This document shows positions 9,794 to 19,798 of a stretch of 64,000 bases of DNA, piece by piece (positions within the stretch are counted from its first letter, which is position 1; each line of letters opens with the position of its first letter). Position numbers and translations under genes: made by a program. Under the pieces are notes generated by a model that was given only the letters and a program-made list of their open reading frames with translations, was not told the origin of the DNA and ran no database searches. Origin of the DNA: Streptomyces venezuelae (GTDB lineage Bacteria > Actinomycetota > Actinomycetes > Streptomycetales > Streptomycetaceae); NCBI RefSeq assembly GCF_008642335.1, contig NZ_CP029191.1, positions 1,798,001-1,862,000 of the forward strand, given 5' to 3'.

Positions 9794-12754
9794 TCAGCTG
9801 CGCAGATGTGCCAGGGAGGCGCCCATAAGAGCGGCCCTTTCGGCGTCCGAGGGCACGTGCTCGAAGCCGAAGCCGAGGAGCACGCTGTCACGCGCTGTGA
9901 CCGCCGCGAAGGAGCGGAAGAGCTCGCCGGTCCGCGCCCAGTCGCCTGTGATATTGGGGCTTCCGGCCGGGGGCGGCGCAACGCTCCAGGAGCCGAGCGA
10001 GGTCTCGAATCCCTCGGTCTCCGTGGCGTTGCCGTTGATGACGATTTGCGCGTTGTCGGCGAAGAGGCCGCGGCCTCCGGTCGAGGGGTCGGTGACGGAG
10101 CTGAGCGCCACCTCGATCTTCTTGCCCGCGTAGGGGCTGAGGTCGAAGGCGACGGGCTTCCAGCCGCCGGAGGAGCCGGTGAAGCTGTTCCAGGTGCCGC
10201 TGGTGCCGGACGCCGTGCAGCTGTCGGCACCGACCGTCAGGTAGTGCCGCAGGAACGGGTGGCCGTTGACGAAGAAGCCGGCCGCGCACTCGGCGGGGAC
10301 GGCGGCGGACGAGTTGCCGTTCTTGTCGGGCAGCGTCGTCCAGTCGTCGGCTCCGGTGGTATGCGCCTCCAGCAGGCCGTGGTCGTAACCGGTCTCCAGG
10401 TTCCAGTTGAGGGCGAGGCGCAGCTCGGGCGCGTCGGCCGCCGTGACGCCGGTCAGGTCGATGGTGCGGGTGAGCCGCTTCCAGTCCTGGTCGGCGTGGG
10501 TGGCGGAGGCCATGCCCTGGCCCTCGAAGGGTGCGTACGGGTTGGTGAGGCCGGGGTAGGAGCCCGCGGCCGCGCTCTTGAACTGCGGGAACTTGTCGGC
10601 GGGCAGCGTCTCGGAGGTGACGGCGAAGCGGCCTGCCTTGTCCAGCGGGTTGGTGTCGGTGCCGGCGAGCGGCGTGGTCACCCCGGAGAGTGCGCCGCTC
10701 CCCTTGAAGCTGGTGACGCCCGGCGCGTTGAGCCGCTGGTAGGCGCCCAGGTAGTACTGCGCGAAGTCGTCCGTAAGGGCTTCGCCGAGGTCGACGTTGC
10801 CGCCGGTGCGCTCGCCGGACTCGATGAGCTTGCCGCCCTCGTTGAGGTAGTCGCGCAGGGCGAGTTGGGTGGGCGCGCCGGGGACGGGGTCGCCGGTGTA
10901 GTGGACGACGGCGGAGAAGTGCGACAGGACGCCGAGCGGGTGCGGGACGCCCTGCTTGGCGACGTCCCAGACGGCGGCGGTGCGTCCGTTGGCCTTGATG
11001 GCGTCGACGTACTTCTGGGTCTGGGTGGCCGTCGCGCCCTCCTCGGCGACGACGAGCGTGTTCGCCTTGGGGCGCTCGGCGACGGTGTAGGTGAAGTGCT
11101 CGCTCGTGGTGCGGCCCTTCTCGGCGCGTCCGGTGAACCACACCTCCACCTTGTCGCCGACGCGCGCGCCCTCGATCTCGGCGCGGTACTCGTCGAAGTG
11201 AAGGTTGTCGTCGCCGCCGTAGGTCTCGCCGCCCTTCCAGGCCTTGAGGTCCTCATCGTGCGTGCGGCCGCCGTTGATCCGGTAGTTGAGCTCCTTGTCG
11301 CGCACCGACTTGCGGGCGGTGACGGCGACTTCCTGGTCGCCTCCGCGGGCGTAGGAGGTGGTGAAGGAGTCGGGGGTGAAGTCGGGGGCCTCGATGCCGG
11401 TGACGGAGACCGGCTGGTCGGGGTGGAGCGCCGTCTCGGCGACGGCGAGCGCGAACGGGACGTTCTTGGCGAACTCCTGCTGGATCAGCTTCTCGTCGTC
11501 CGGGAAGGTGAAGATCGAGGCGCAGTCCTCGGGCTTCCACGCGTCGTTGGGGTCCACGTTCGACGCGGTCTGGCAGGTGGACATCTCCGGGGTGAACATC
11601 GAGATGCCGTTGACGTTGCCCGCGTGGCCGTCGGCCTCACCGTTGGTGGTGTACAGCTCGGAGGAGACCTGTGGGTGGTAGCCGGGGACGGCGGGCTTCT
11701 CCGGGGTGCCGTTCAGCGCGCGGTAGAGCACGTCGTCCGGGGTCGGCGTGGCGACCTGCCAGCCCACTCCGTAGAGGAGCAGTTCGGCCGCGGAGTGGTA
11801 GTTGATGCCGTACGTGAAGCCGATGCGCTTCTGGAAGCGGTCGAGCGCCTTGGTCTCGGGCTCGGACATCGGGCCCGTGCCGCGGTACGTCTCGGAGGAC
11901 GGCTCCGGGGACGAGCCCTCGTTGTCGTAGCCCCACTTGTAGGCGAAGTTGCGGTTGAGGTCGACGCCGTCGCCCGGCGCGATCCTGCCGTCGCCGTCGA
12001 TGTCGCGCAGGTTCTTGCGCCACTGGCGGTTGCCGCCGACGGCGTGCGTGTAGTCGTAGCCGTCGGGGTTGGCGGACAGCACGAACCACAGCTCGGTGGA
12101 GTCCACGAGCCTGGTGATGCGCTTGTCCTTGCCGTAGTTGTCCAGGTAGTGGTGCATGAGGCGGCGGGTCATCTCGGGGGTGATCCACTCGCGCGCGTGC
12201 TGGTTGGACATGTACAGCGTGGAGGGCTTGGAGCCGTCCTTGGACTTCTTGGCGTTCTTGGAGAGCTTCAGGGCGAGGATGTCCTTGCCCTGGAGGGTCT
12301 TGCCGATGGAGACGACCTTGGTGATGCCGGGGTTCGCCTGCCCGGTCTTGACGATCTCCTCCTGGAGACCGCCCTTTCCGCTGTACGGACGGAAAACGCC
12401 GTCCCCCGCGGCCTTGAGCCGCTTCTGCGTCGCCGCCGACACCTTGTGTTCGCTGAGCTCGACGCCCTTGCGTTCGATGGCCTTGGCCTGGCCCTTGGTC
12501 AAATACAGCTCGACGCGGCCGGTGCCGCTCTCGGGTGTCTGCCCGGCGAGTTCGTGGGCGTCCTGGCCGGCCTCGACGAGAATGGGTATCTGCTTCTTGG
12601 TGACCTCTGCCTGGTAGACCTGCAGGGCCGCCGGATCGTCGGCGGCCGGGGCCTGGCCCGGGCCGCTGGCCTGGGCGGTCGGTGCGGCGGCGAGGCCGCC
12701 GATGAGCAGTGCGCCGGTGGCGAGAACGGATCTCGCGCTCGCTCTTCGTCTCAT
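9794..12754 (-). CDS. Secreted M14 zinc carboxypeptidase
   Basis: This is a large exported metallo-carboxypeptidase of 986 residues. The signal peptide MRRRASARSVLATGALLIGG ends near an AQA-S site at about residue 29. The M14 domain shows the zinc ligands SNQHARE (about residue 187), the substrate-binding NPDGYDY and VDLNRNF segments, the third ligand in INYHSAAE, and the catalytic Glu in MFTPEMST. The remaining 500 residues are beta-rich and include aspartate-rich stretches; they are probably accessory domains. I chose the ATG at 12754 because AAGGGGGG precedes it and it opens directly into the signal peptide; an upstream in-frame ATG adds 34 residues that do not look like one. Confidence 0.9.
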   Translation of the reverse strand: MRRRASARSVLATGALLIGGLAAAPTAQASGPGQAPAADDPAALQVYQAEVTKKQIPILVEAGQDAHELAGQTPESGTGRVELYLTKGQAKAIERKGVELSEHKVSAATQKRLKAAGDGVFRPYSGKGGLQEEIVKTGQANPGITKVVSIGKTLQGKDILALKLSKNAKKSKDGSKPSTLYMSNQHAREWITPEMTRRLMHHYLDNYGKDKRITRLVDSTELWFVLSANPDGYDYTHAVGGNRQWRKNLRDIDGDGRIAPGDGVDLNRNFAYKWGYDNEGSSPEPSSETYRGTGPMSEPETKALDRFQKRIGFTYGINYHSAAELLLYGVGWQVATPTPDDVLYRALNGTPEKPAVPGYHPQVSSELYTTNGEADGHAGNVNGISMFTPEMSTCQTASNVDPNDAWKPEDCASIFTFPDDEKLIQQEFAKNVPFALAVAETALHPDQPVSVTGIEAPDFTPDSFTTSYARGGDQEVAVTARKSVRDKELNYRINGGRTHDEDLKAWKGGETYGGDDNLHFDEYRAEIEGARVGDKVEVWFTGRAEKGRTTSEHFTYTVAERPKANTLVVAEEGATATQTQKYVDAIKANGRTAAVWDVAKQGVPHPLGVLSHFSAVVHYTGDPVPGAPTQLALRDYLNEGGKLIESGERTGGNVDLGEALTDDFAQYYLGAYQRLNAPGVTSFKGSGALSGVTTPLAGTDTNPLDKAGRFAVTSETLPADKFPQFKSAAAGSYPGLTNPYAPFEGQGMASATHADQDWKRLTRTIDLTGVTAADAPELRLALNWNLETGYDHGLLEAHTTGADDWTTLPDKNGNSSAAVPAECAAGFFVNGHPFLRHYLTVGADSCTASGTSGTWNSFTGSSGGWKPVAFDLSPYAGKKIEVALSSVTDPSTGGRGLFADNAQIVINGNATETEGFETSLGSWSVAPPPAGSPNITGDWARTGELFRSFAAVTARDSVLLGFGFEHVPSDAERAALMGASLAHLRS

Positions 12755-12860
12755 GAGCCCCCCTTGCGGTTGTCCGGCACAGATATGCCGGATGCCAGGC
12801 TCGTGACAGTGCATGATCATGTCAATACGGCGGGTGAAGGCGTGCGGGACAGGCATGCGA

Positions 12861-12894
12861 AAGCCGCCGGTGCCCCGTGGGACACCAGCGGCTT
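12861..12894 (-). terminator. Terminator after whiA
   Basis: AAGCCGC and GCGGCTT arms continue inward, after one mismatch, through GGTG and CACC and further weak pairs. The hairpin lies 24 bases beyond the whiA stop and closes the uvrC-rapZ-yvcK-whiA operon. Confidence 0.75.
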
Positions 12895-12917
12895 ACGAGG
12901 CGTATGCGCGCAGCGGG

Positions 12918-13907
12918 TCAGACCGCCATGTTGTCCGCGAGCTCCTCGCTCAGGTTGGACTCCGTGCCCGGAATGCCCAGGTCCTGGGCGCGCTTGTCGG
13001 CCATGGCGAGCAGGCGCCGGATGCGGCCCGCGACGGCGTCCTTCGTCAGCACCGGGTCGGCGAGCGCGCCCAGCTCCTCCAGGGAGGCCTGCTTGTGCTC
13101 CATGCGCAGCCGTCCGGCGGCCGCGAGGTGCTCCGGCACCTCGTCGCCGAGGATCTCCAGGGCGCGCTGCACCCGGGCGCCCGCCGCGACGGCCGCGCGG
13201 GCCGAGCGGCGCAGGTTCGCGTCGTCGAAGTTGGCCAGCCGGTTGGCGGTGGCCCGCACCTCGCGGCGCATCCGCCGCTCCTCCCAGGCGAGCACCGATT
13301 CGTGTGCCCCCAGACGGGTGAGCAGCGCGCCGATCGCGTCTCCGTCGCGTACGACCACGCGGTCCACGCCCCGCACCTCGCGGGCCTTGCTCGCGATCTG
13401 CAGCCTGCGCGCGGCGCCGACCAGCGCGAGCGCGGCCTCCGGGCCCGGGCAGGTCACCTCCAGGGAGGAGGACCGACCGGGCTCGGTGAGCGAGCCGTGG
13501 GCGAGGAACGCGCCGCGCCAGGCCGCCTCCGCGTCGCAGGTGGCCCCCGAGACCACCTGCGGCGGCAGGCCCCGGATGGGACGGCCGCGGCCGTCGACGA
13601 GACCCGTCTGGCGGGCCAGCTGGTCGCCGCCCGCGACGACCCGGACCACGTAGCGCGAGCCGCGCCTGAGGCCGCCGGGGGCCATCACGATCAGCTCCGA
13701 GCTGTGCCCGAAGATCTCCAGGATGTCCCGCTTGAGCCGCCGTGCGGCCATCGCGGTGTCCAGCTCCGCCTCGATCACGATGCGGCCGCTCACCAGGTGA
13801 AGGCCGCCCGCGAACCGCAGGATCGCCGAGACCTCTGCTTTTCTGCAGCAGGTCCGGGTGACGGGGAGCCGGGAGATCTCGTCCTTCACCGCTGCCGTCA
13901 TCGCCAT
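12918..13907 (-). CDS. whiA: Sporulation transcription factor WhiA
   Basis: WhiA works with WhiB to switch on cell-division genes during sporulation of aerial hyphae. The 329-residue protein has the degenerate LAGLIDADG homing-endonuclease fold in its first 220 residues, with the characteristic [16 protein letters not shown] and [13 protein letters not shown] segments. A C-terminal helix-turn-helix follows, including [18 protein letters not shown]. Its ATG overlaps the end of yvcK by ten bases; a second ATG two codons later is also possible. The order uvrC-rapZ-yvcK-whiA is conserved in actinobacteria. Confidence 0.98.
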   Translation of the reverse strand: MAMTAAVKDEISRLPVTRTCCRKAEVSAILRFAGGLHLVSGRIVIEAELDTAMAARRLKRDILEIFGHSSELIVMAPGGLRRGSRYVVRVVAGGDQLARQTGLVDGRGRPIRGLPPQVVSGATCDAEAAWRGAFLAHGSLTEPGRSSSLEVTCPGPEAALALVGAARRLQIASKAREVRGVDRVVVRDGDAIGALLTRLGAHESVLAWEERRMRREVRATANRLANFDDANLRRSARAAVAAGARVQRALEILGDEVPEHLAAAGRLRMEHKQASLEELGALADPVLTKDAVAGRIRRLLAMADKRAQDLGIPGTESNLSEELADNMAV

Positions 13908-14920
13908 GGGCCGATCCTTCCATGCATCCGAAAAATACGGTCGTACGCGGCTGCCAGGAGCTCCGGGTCGTGCCTCGGAGTTCCGTCGGGCCGGGCCACC
14001 GGCGCCAGCTCGACCGTGGCACCGAGCCGCTTGGCGGCATCGGTCAGTGACTCACGGTCGGGCACGGCGGCCTCGTCGGCCAGCACCACGTCCAGGGCGA
14101 GTTTAGGGGCGTGTCGGGCCAAAACCTCCAAATGACGCTGCGGAGAGAACCCCTCGGTTTCTCCCGGTTGCGGCGCGAGGTTGAGCGAGAGGACCTTGCG
14201 GGCCTTCGTCTCGGTGAGCGCGTCGAGCAGTTCGGGGACCAGGAGGTGCGGGATCACCGAGGAGAACCAGGAGCCCGGACCGAGGACTACCCAGTCCGCG
14301 TCGAGCACGGCGGCGACCGCTTCCGGGACCGCCGGCGGGTCGTGCGGGACGACGTGCACGGACTGGACCTCGCCGGGCGTGAGGGCGACCGTGGCCTGCC
14401 CTCGCACGGTGTCCACGTCGTCCGGACGCTCCGGGTCGTGGCCCCTGACCAGGGCCTGGAGCTCCAGCGGCACGGCCGACATGGGCAGCACGCGGCCCTG
14501 CGCGCCGAGCAGCCTGCCGACGAGGTCGAGCGCCTGCACGTGGTCGCCCAGCTGCTCCCACAGGGCGACGATCAGCAGATTGCCGACCGCGTGTTCGTGC
14601 AGGTCGCCCTTGGACTGGAAGCGGTGCTGGATGACGCGGGACCAGGTCTGCCCCCAGTCGTCGTCGCCGCAGAGCGCGGCGAGGGCCTTGCGCAGGTCGC
14701 CGGGGGGCAGCACGCCCAGCTCGTCGCGGAGCCGGCCGCTGGAGCCGCCGTCGTCGGCGACCGTGACGACGGCGGTGAGGTCTCCGGCGCCGGTGATGCG
14801 GCGCAGCGCGGCGAGCGAGGCGGACAGGCCCATGCCACCGCCGAGGGCGACCACCTTCGGCTGGGTGCCCCGTTTGCGGCCCAGCCTGCTCAGGCGGACG
14901 CTCCGGCGGTTCGGGGTCAT
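13898..14920 (-). CDS. yvcK: Gluconeogenesis factor YvcK/CofD-like protein
   Basis: YvcK proteins bind UDP-sugars and influence carbon flux to the cell wall and cell shape. The 340-residue protein starts with a basic segment, then the nucleotide-binding [30 protein letters not shown] and [15 protein letters not shown], all diagnostic of this CofD-like family. The ATG at 14920 overlaps the rapZ stop by four bases (ATGA), fixing the start. It lies between rapZ and whiA in the same operon. Confidence 0.95.
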   Translation of the reverse strand: MTPNRRSVRLSRLGRKRGTQPKVVALGGGMGLSASLAALRRITGAGDLTAVVTVADDGGSSGRLRDELGVLPPGDLRKALAALCGDDDWGQTWSRVIQHRFQSKGDLHEHAVGNLLIVALWEQLGDHVQALDLVGRLLGAQGRVLPMSAVPLELQALVRGHDPERPDDVDTVRGQATVALTPGEVQSVHVVPHDPPAVPEAVAAVLDADWVVLGPGSWFSSVIPHLLVPELLDALTETKARKVLSLNLAPQPGETEGFSPQRHLEVLARHAPKLALDVVLADEAAVPDRESLTDAAKRLGATVELAPVARPDGTPRHDPELLAAAYDRIFRMHGRIGPWR

Positions 14921-15852
14921 TCGCGCCCCATGTCCCGGTGGACGATGACCGTCTCCACGCCCTCGGACGCCAGGCGCGCCGCGAGCTTCTCCGACATGGC
15001 GACGGAGCGGTGCTTGCCGCCCGTGCAGCCGACCGCGATCGTCACGTAGCGCTTGCCCTCGCGGCGGTAGCCCGCGGCGATGAGCTGGAGCATCTCCGCG
15101 TACCTGTCGAGGAACTCCTTGGCACCCGGCTGGTTGAAGACGTACGCCGCCACCTCTTCGTTGAGGCCGGTGTACTGGCGCAGCTCGGGGACCCAGTGGG
15201 GGTTCGGCAGGAAGCGCATGTCCACGACCAGGTCGGCGTCGACCGGCAGGCCGTACTTGAAGCCGAAGGACATGACGGTGGCCCGCAGCTCGGGCTCCTC
15301 CTCGCCCGCGAACGAGGCGTCCATCTTGGCCCGCAGCTCGTGCACGTTCAGGCTGGAGGTGTCGATGACCAGGTCGGCGTCGCCGCGCAGCTCGCGCAGC
15401 AGGTCGCGCTCGGCCGCGATGCCGTCGACGATGCGGCCGTCGCCCTGCAGCGGGTGCGGGCGGCGGACCGACTCGAAGCGGCGGACCAGGGCCTCGTCGG
15501 AGGACTCCAGGAAGACGATGCGCCGGGTGACGTTCTTCGACTCCAGCTCGGCGAGGGACTCGCGGAGGTTGTCGAAGAACCGCCTGCCGCGCACGTCGAC
15601 GACGACCGCGATACGGGCGACGTTGCCCTGCGAGCGGGCGCCGAGCTCCACCATCGTGGGGATCAGCGCGGGCGGCAGGTTGTCGACCACGAACCAGCCG
15701 AGGTCCTCCAGGCACTTCGCGGCGGTGCTCCGTCCGGCGCCGGACATGCCCGAGATGATCACCAGCTCGGGAATGGCGGCGTCCGGGACGGCCGGCGTCT
15801 CCATGGGCGTGCCCGCACTCACTTGCTCTCCACCTTCGTCGTGCTCGGTCAT
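14917..15852 (-). CDS. rapZ: RNase adapter RapZ / YvcJ-family nucleotide-binding protein
   Basis: This 311-residue P-loop protein belongs to the family that in enterobacteria controls glucosamine-6-phosphate synthase through small RNAs, and elsewhere binds and hydrolyses nucleotides. The Walker A is GMSGAGRST, with Arg where Lys is usual; I recall the same change in mycobacterial relatives. [11 protein letters not shown], the [15 protein letters not shown] motif and the C-terminal [10 protein letters not shown] are all present. The first 28 residues are a variable acidic leader. Its ATG overlaps the uvrC stop by four bases. Confidence 0.95.
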   Translation of the reverse strand: MTEHDEGGEQVSAGTPMETPAVPDAAIPELVIISGMSGAGRSTAAKCLEDLGWFVVDNLPPALIPTMVELGARSQGNVARIAVVVDVRGRRFFDNLRESLAELESKNVTRRIVFLESSDEALVRRFESVRRPHPLQGDGRIVDGIAAERDLLRELRGDADLVIDTSSLNVHELRAKMDASFAGEEEPELRATVMSFGFKYGLPVDADLVVDMRFLPNPHWVPELRQYTGLNEEVAAYVFNQPGAKEFLDRYAEMLQLIAAGYRREGKRYVTIAVGCTGGKHRSVAMSEKLAARLASEGVETVIVHRDMGRE

Positions 15853-18458
15853 GTCTCCAGCCCCCGTCGTTCTTCCGGGGTGCCCGCGGTCACGGGCTCC
15901 CCGCTCCCATTCTCCCCGGACCCGACCTCGACGGTCGGCTCCCAGCCCTCTTCGACCCCGACGGCCGACTCATCGACGGTCGGCTCCCGGCCCTCTTCGG
16001 CCCCGACGGCCGACTCATCGGCGGCCGGCTCCCGGTCCTCTTCGACCACAGCGGCCGGCTCGTCGGCGGCCGGCTTCTCTTCGGCCATGGCGATCGACTC
16101 GTCGGCTATCCGCCTGTCGGCGAGCGTCTCCTCTTCAACCGCGGCGGGCGACTCGTCAGCCGTCGGCTCGTCGGCGAGCGGCTTCTCTTCGGCCACGGCG
16201 ATCCGCTCGTCGGCAGTCGGCTCGGCGGTGGTCGGCTCGGCGGCGGTCGGCTTCTCTTCGGCCGCGGCCCGCTCGACGGCCGTCGGCTCGTCGGCGGTCG
16301 GCTCCTCTGCGGCCGCGGCCGTCGGCTCGTCGGCGGACGGCTCCTCCTCGGCCGCGGCGGTCGGCTCCTCTTCGGCCGCAGCGGCCGGCTCGTCAGCCGT
16401 CGGCTCGTCGGCGAGCGGCTCCTCTGCGGCCGCGGCGATCCGCTCGTCGGCGGTCGGCTTCTCCTCGGCCGTGGCGGTCGGCTCGGCGTCGTCCAGGATC
16501 TCGCCCGTGGTCATGTTGACCGCGGGGGCCGCGGGTGCCGCCTGGGCCAGGGCCACCGCGATCGCCTCGGCCGTCTTGCGGCCCACTCCGGGAACCTCGC
16601 AGATCTGGTCGATCGTCGCGGCCCGCAGCCGCTTCACCGAACCGAAGTGCTTGATCACCGTCCGTTTCCGGGCGTCACCGAGGCCGCGCACCTCGTCCAG
16701 CGGTCCGGCCTTGAAGCGCTTGGCCCGCTTGGTCCGCTGGTAGGTGATCGCGAAGCGGTGCGCCTCGTCACGGACCCGCTGGAGGAGGTACAGACCCTCG
16801 CTCGTGCGCGGCAGGACCACCGGGTCGTCCTCGTCGGGGACCCAGACCTCCTCAAGCCGCTTGGCGAGCCCGCACACAGCGATATCGTCGATCCCGAGCT
16901 CGTCCAGGGCTCGCTTGGCGGCCGCGACCTGCGGCTGCCCGCCGTCGACCACGACGAGCTGCGGCGGGTACGCGAACCGCTTGGGGCGGCCGTCCTCCTC
17001 CGTGGGCCCGAGGTCGGCGACCTCACCGGTCTCCTCGTCGACCCACTCCCCACTGCGCTCCTTCTCCGCGAGGTAGCGCTTGAAGCGGCGCGTGATCACC
17101 TCGTGCATGGAGCGGACGTCGTCCTGGCCCTCGAAGCCCTTGATCTGGAAGCGGCGGTACTCGCTCTTCCTGGCGAGGCCGTCCTCGAAGACGACCATCG
17201 ACGCCACGACGTCGTCGCCCTGGAGGTGCGAGATGTCGTAGCACTCGATGCGCAGCGGGACGCTGTCCAGCTCCAGGGCGGTGGCGATCTCCTCCAGGGC
17301 GCGCGAGCGCGTGGTGAGGTCGGACGCCCGCTTGGTCTTGTGCAGGACGAGGGACTGCTGCGCGTTGCGCGCGACGGTCTCCATCAGGGCCTTCTTGTCG
17401 CCGCGCTGCGGGATCCGCAGCGAGACGTGAGCGCCGCGGCGCTCGGTGAGCCACTCCTGGACCGGCTCTATGGGGTCGGGCAGCGCGGGAACGAGGACCT
17501 CCTTGGGCACGGCGTCGCCGCGCTCCTCCCCGTACAGCTGCTGGAGGGCGTGCTCGACGAGGTCGCCGCTGGTGACCGCCTCGACCTTGTCGGTGACCCA
17601 GCCGCGCTGACCGCGCACGCGCCCGCCGCGGACGTGGAAGATCTGCACGGCCGCCTCCAGCTCGTCCTCGGCGAGGGCGATGAGGTCGGCGTCGGTGGCG
17701 TCGGCGAGGACGACGGCGCTCTTCTCCATGGCCTTCTTGAGGGCCTCGATGTCGTCGCGCAGGCGTCCCGCCCGCTCGTACTCCATCTCCTCGGCCGCCT
17801 CCGTCATCTGCCGCTCCAGACGGCGGATGTACGTGCCCGTGCGGCCGCCCATGAAGTCGCAGAAGTCCTCGGCGAGTTCACGGTGCTCCTCGGCCGTCAC
17901 GCGCTCCACGCACGGCGCCGAGCACTTGCCGATGTAGCCGAGCAGGCAGGGGCGGCCGGTGCGGGCGGCGTTCTTGAACACGCCCGCCGAACACGTACGG
18001 ACCGGGAAGGCGCGCAGGAGCAGGTCGACGGTGTCGCGGATCGCCCACGCGTGGCCGTAGGGCCCGAAGTAGCGCACGCCCTTCTTCTTGGCGCCGCGCA
18101 TCACCTGCACGCGCGGGAACTGCTCGTTCATCGTCACCGCGAGGTACGGATAGCTCTTGTCGTCGCGGTACTTGACGTTGAACCGGGGGTCGAACTCCTT
18201 GATCCAGGTGTACTCCAGCTGGAGCGCCTCGACCTCGTTGGTGACGACCGTCCACTCGACGGAGGCGGCCGTCGTCACCATGGAGCGGGTCCGCGGGTGG
18301 AGCCCGGCCAGGTCCTGGAAGTAGTTGGCCAGGCGCTGGCGCAGGCTCTTGGCCTTCCCGACGTAGATCACCCGGCGGTGCTCGTCGCGGAATTTGTAGA
18401 CCCCGGGGGCGTCGGGGATCTGTCCCGGCTTGGGGCGGTAGCTGGAAGGGTCGGCCAT
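15849..18458 (-). CDS. uvrC: Excinuclease ABC subunit C with a long repetitive acidic tail
   Basis: UvrC makes both incisions around a UvrB-bound DNA lesion. Residues 15-95 form the GIY-YIG nuclease domain ([20 protein letters not shown]). Cysteines near 155-185 match the conserved cluster, and the UvrBC-binding coiled coil is at about 208-245. The RNase H-like nuclease lies at about 380-540, and a helix-hairpin-helix ([16 protein letters not shown]) ends near 640. The remaining 215 residues are an Ala/Glu/Pro/Thr repeat built from units such as EEKPTADEP and [10 protein letters not shown], making the protein 869 residues against roughly 600-730 for relatives I know. It is the first gene of the operon. 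Confidence 0.97.
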   Translation of the reverse strand: MADPSSYRPKPGQIPDAPGVYKFRDEHRRVIYVGKAKSLRQRLANYFQDLAGLHPRTRSMVTTAASVEWTVVTNEVEALQLEYTWIKEFDPRFNVKYRDDKSYPYLAVTMNEQFPRVQVMRGAKKKGVRYFGPYGHAWAIRDTVDLLLRAFPVRTCSAGVFKNAARTGRPCLLGYIGKCSAPCVERVTAEEHRELAEDFCDFMGGRTGTYIRRLERQMTEAAEEMEYERAGRLRDDIEALKKAMEKSAVVLADATDADLIALAEDELEAAVQIFHVRGGRVRGQRGWVTDKVEAVTSGDLVEHALQQLYGEERGDAVPKEVLVPALPDPIEPVQEWLTERRGAHVSLRIPQRGDKKALMETVARNAQQSLVLHKTKRASDLTTRSRALEEIATALELDSVPLRIECYDISHLQGDDVVASMVVFEDGLARKSEYRRFQIKGFEGQDDVRSMHEVITRRFKRYLAEKERSGEWVDEETGEVADLGPTEEDGRPKRFAYPPQLVVVDGGQPQVAAAKRALDELGIDDIAVCGLAKRLEEVWVPDEDDPVVLPRTSEGLYLLQRVRDEAHRFAITYQRTKRAKRFKAGPLDEVRGLGDARKRTVIKHFGSVKRLRAATIDQICEVPGVGRKTAEAIAVALAQAAPAAPAVNMTTGEILDDAEPTATAEEKPTADERIAAAAEEPLADEPTADEPAAAAEEEPTAAAEEEPSADEPTAAAAEEPTADEPTAVERAAAEEKPTAAEPTTAEPTADERIAVAEEKPLADEPTADESPAAVEEETLADRRIADESIAMAEEKPAADEPAAVVEEDREPAADESAVGAEEGREPTVDESAVGVEEGWEPTVEVGSGENGSGEPVTAGTPEERRGLET
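15900..16500. repeat. Degenerate tandem repeat encoding the UvrC tail
   Basis: The DNA under the UvrC tail repeats short units built on GTCGGCTC(C/G)TC and GCGGCCGCGGC. The repeats are in frame with uvrC and encode variants of [15 protein letters not shown] and AAAEEP. Variation between copies is mostly by whole codons, as expected from in-frame expansion and contraction. Confidence 0.8.
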
Positions 18459-18494
18459 GTCGGACAGCCTACTGGCGGCCGCTGACAGTCCGGG

Positions 18495-19124
18495 TCAGCG
18501 AGCGGGGCGGCCGGCGCGGACGGTGATCACGTCGCCTGGTTCGACGCGGTCGTGGAACGTGCGGGCGTCCTCCGTGCGCAGGCCGATCCAGCCCTTGGTG
18601 ACGTCCATGGCGCCCGGCGCCTTCTCGTTGTAGGTCAGGGCGACGACGTAGTTGGTGCCGCCGTCGGGGGTGCGCAGCTCGACGACCCACGGCAGCGTCA
18701 TGTCGTACTTGTCGAGGCCCACGTTCCCCGCTGTCATGCGCTTCTCGGGGTACGTGGCGACGACCGTCATCCGGCCGGTGGGGGTCGGGTGCGCCGCGGT
18801 GCCCGCGGAGACGGGCAGCTCTTGGCCGCCGAGCGTCATGCGATGGCGGGCCAGGTCGACGGTGGCGGCGGGTTCGCGGGCGCTGTCCGTGGCGACGGGC
18901 GCCGGTTTCCTGTGGGGACGCGGGTCGTCGTCGGAGCCGGTGAGGAGTCCGGCGACGACGGTCACGGCGACGGCCGCCGTGGCGAGCGTCACTCCCGCGG
19001 CCGCGGCGCGGCGGCGGCGTCCGCGCACCACGGCACGGCGGCGGATCTCGGCGCCGGGCACGGGCGGCGGTGTCGCGTGGTCCGCCGCCAGGTCGTGGAG
19101 CGCGGAGGTCAGGTCATCGGACAC
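18495..19124 (-). CDS. Membrane protein with a degenerate L,D-transpeptidase domain, coupled to an ECF sigma factor
   Basis: The 209-residue protein has a cytoplasmic N-terminus of about 40 residues, one membrane segment (AAAAGVTLATAAVAVTVVAG, about 41-60) and an external YkuD-like domain (TVDLARHRMTLGGQELPVS to PGDVITV). The catalytic stretch reads TKGWIGLRTEDA. Against the S/T-HGC-x-G/R-L motif of active enzymes the His is Lys177 and the nucleophilic Cys is Trp179, so it cannot be a normal transpeptidase. The GTG at 19124 has AAGGAG eight bases upstream and overlaps the sigma gene by 11 bases. The layout is that of a membrane anti-sigma factor with an external sensor; that role is inference. 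Confidence 0.75.
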   Translation of the reverse strand: MSDDLTSALHDLAADHATPPPVPGAEIRRRAVVRGRRRRAAAAGVTLATAAVAVTVVAGLLTGSDDDPRPHRKPAPVATDSAREPAATVDLARHRMTLGGQELPVSAGTAAHPTPTGRMTVVATYPEKRMTAGNVGLDKYDMTLPWVVELRTPDGGTNYVVALTYNEKAPGAMDVTKGWIGLRTEDARTFHDRVEPGDVITVRAGRPAR

Positions 19125-19674
19125 GGCCACTCTCCTTCGCGCTCCGCCCGTCGCCGTCGTCGTCACGTGCGCCGGTCGCGTCCCGTCCGTCCGGCCCGGC
19201 GTCCGACCCCGACAACTGCGCGGCGAGCGCCGCTCTGCCGCGCGAGAGGCGGGCCTTGACCGTCCCGACGGGCGAGCCGGTCTCGGAGGCTACCTGCTCA
19301 ACACTCAGGTCGCACAGATGGTGCAGGACGACGGCCGTGCGCTGCGCCTCGGGGAGGGTCCGCAGCGCCTGCACCAGGGCGGTGCGTTCGGGCCCCGGCC
19401 CCGGGACGCGGTCGGCGGGCGGGTTCCTGCGCACCAGGTCGACCCAGCGCCGGGCCCGGCGCCAGCGGCTGACGGCGAGGCGCATGGCGACGGTGCGGAT
19501 CCAGGCCTCGGGGGCCTCGTCGGCGAGGAAGCTCCGGCGGCGGTCCCAGGCCCGTACGAACGCCTCCTGGACGACGTCCTGCGCCTCGCCGTGATCCCCG
19601 GTCAGCGCGTACAGCTGGCCGACCAGACGCGGGAAGGCAGCGGCGTAGAACGCGTCGAACTCGTCCTCCGTCAT
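19114..19674 (-). CDS. ECF-type RNA polymerase sigma factor
   Basis: The 186-residue protein has sigma region 2 (FDAFYAAAFPRLVGQLYAL, then DVVQEAFVRAWDRR) and region 4 (LRTLPEAQRTAVVLHHLCDLSVEQVA, then GSPVGTVKARLSRGRAAL), which is the ECF layout. After residue 160 the tail is hydrophilic and unstructured. The ATG at 19674 opens directly into region 2; the frame is open further upstream without homology. The next gene, encoding the pseudo-L,D-transpeptidase membrane protein, overlaps by 11 bases, as sigma and anti-sigma pairs usually do. An intact L,D-transpeptidase is divergently transcribed, suggesting a cell-envelope regulon. Confidence 0.88.
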   Translation of the reverse strand: MTEDEFDAFYAAAFPRLVGQLYALTGDHGEAQDVVQEAFVRAWDRRRSFLADEAPEAWIRTVAMRLAVSRWRRARRWVDLVRRNPPADRVPGPGPERTALVQALRTLPEAQRTAVVLHHLCDLSVEQVASETGSPVGTVKARLSRGRAALAAQLSGSDAGPDGRDATGARDDDGDGRSAKESGRVR

Positions 19675-19734
19675 GCCCCGCGCCCCCGTCCGGCCCCACC
19701 GGATCACGTGTTCAGAAATTTCCCGCGTCTCGCG

Positions 19735-19760
19735 TGCAACCCGCCGCCTCTGCCGTGCGT
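19735..19760 (+). promoter_or_regulatory. Candidate ECF-type promoter for the L,D-transpeptidase gene
   Basis: TGCAACC at 19735-19741 is followed after 16 bases by CGT at 19758-19760. An AAC-containing -35 and a CGT-like -10 at this spacing are typical of ECF sigma promoters in Streptomyces. It points at the lipoprotein L,D-transpeptidase start about 40 bases away. Which sigma factor reads it is not shown by the sequence. Confidence 0.45.
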
Positions 19761-19798
19761 ACAGGTCGCGTATATCGAAACACAGCCCAGGGGGACCG

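Noticed and set aside
9722..13321. 1,199-codon open frame on the plus strand opposite the carboxypeptidase and whiA
   Set aside because: Same composition artefact. The minus strand carries complete motifs for both real genes.
13898..15715. A 605-codon frame covering yvcK and part of rapZ
   Set aside because: Only the part from the ATG at 14920 has YvcK homology. The upstream part is an off-frame reading of rapZ.
15900..16500. CRISPR-like repetitive DNA
   Set aside because: The repeats are short, irregular and in frame within uvrC, with no spacers.
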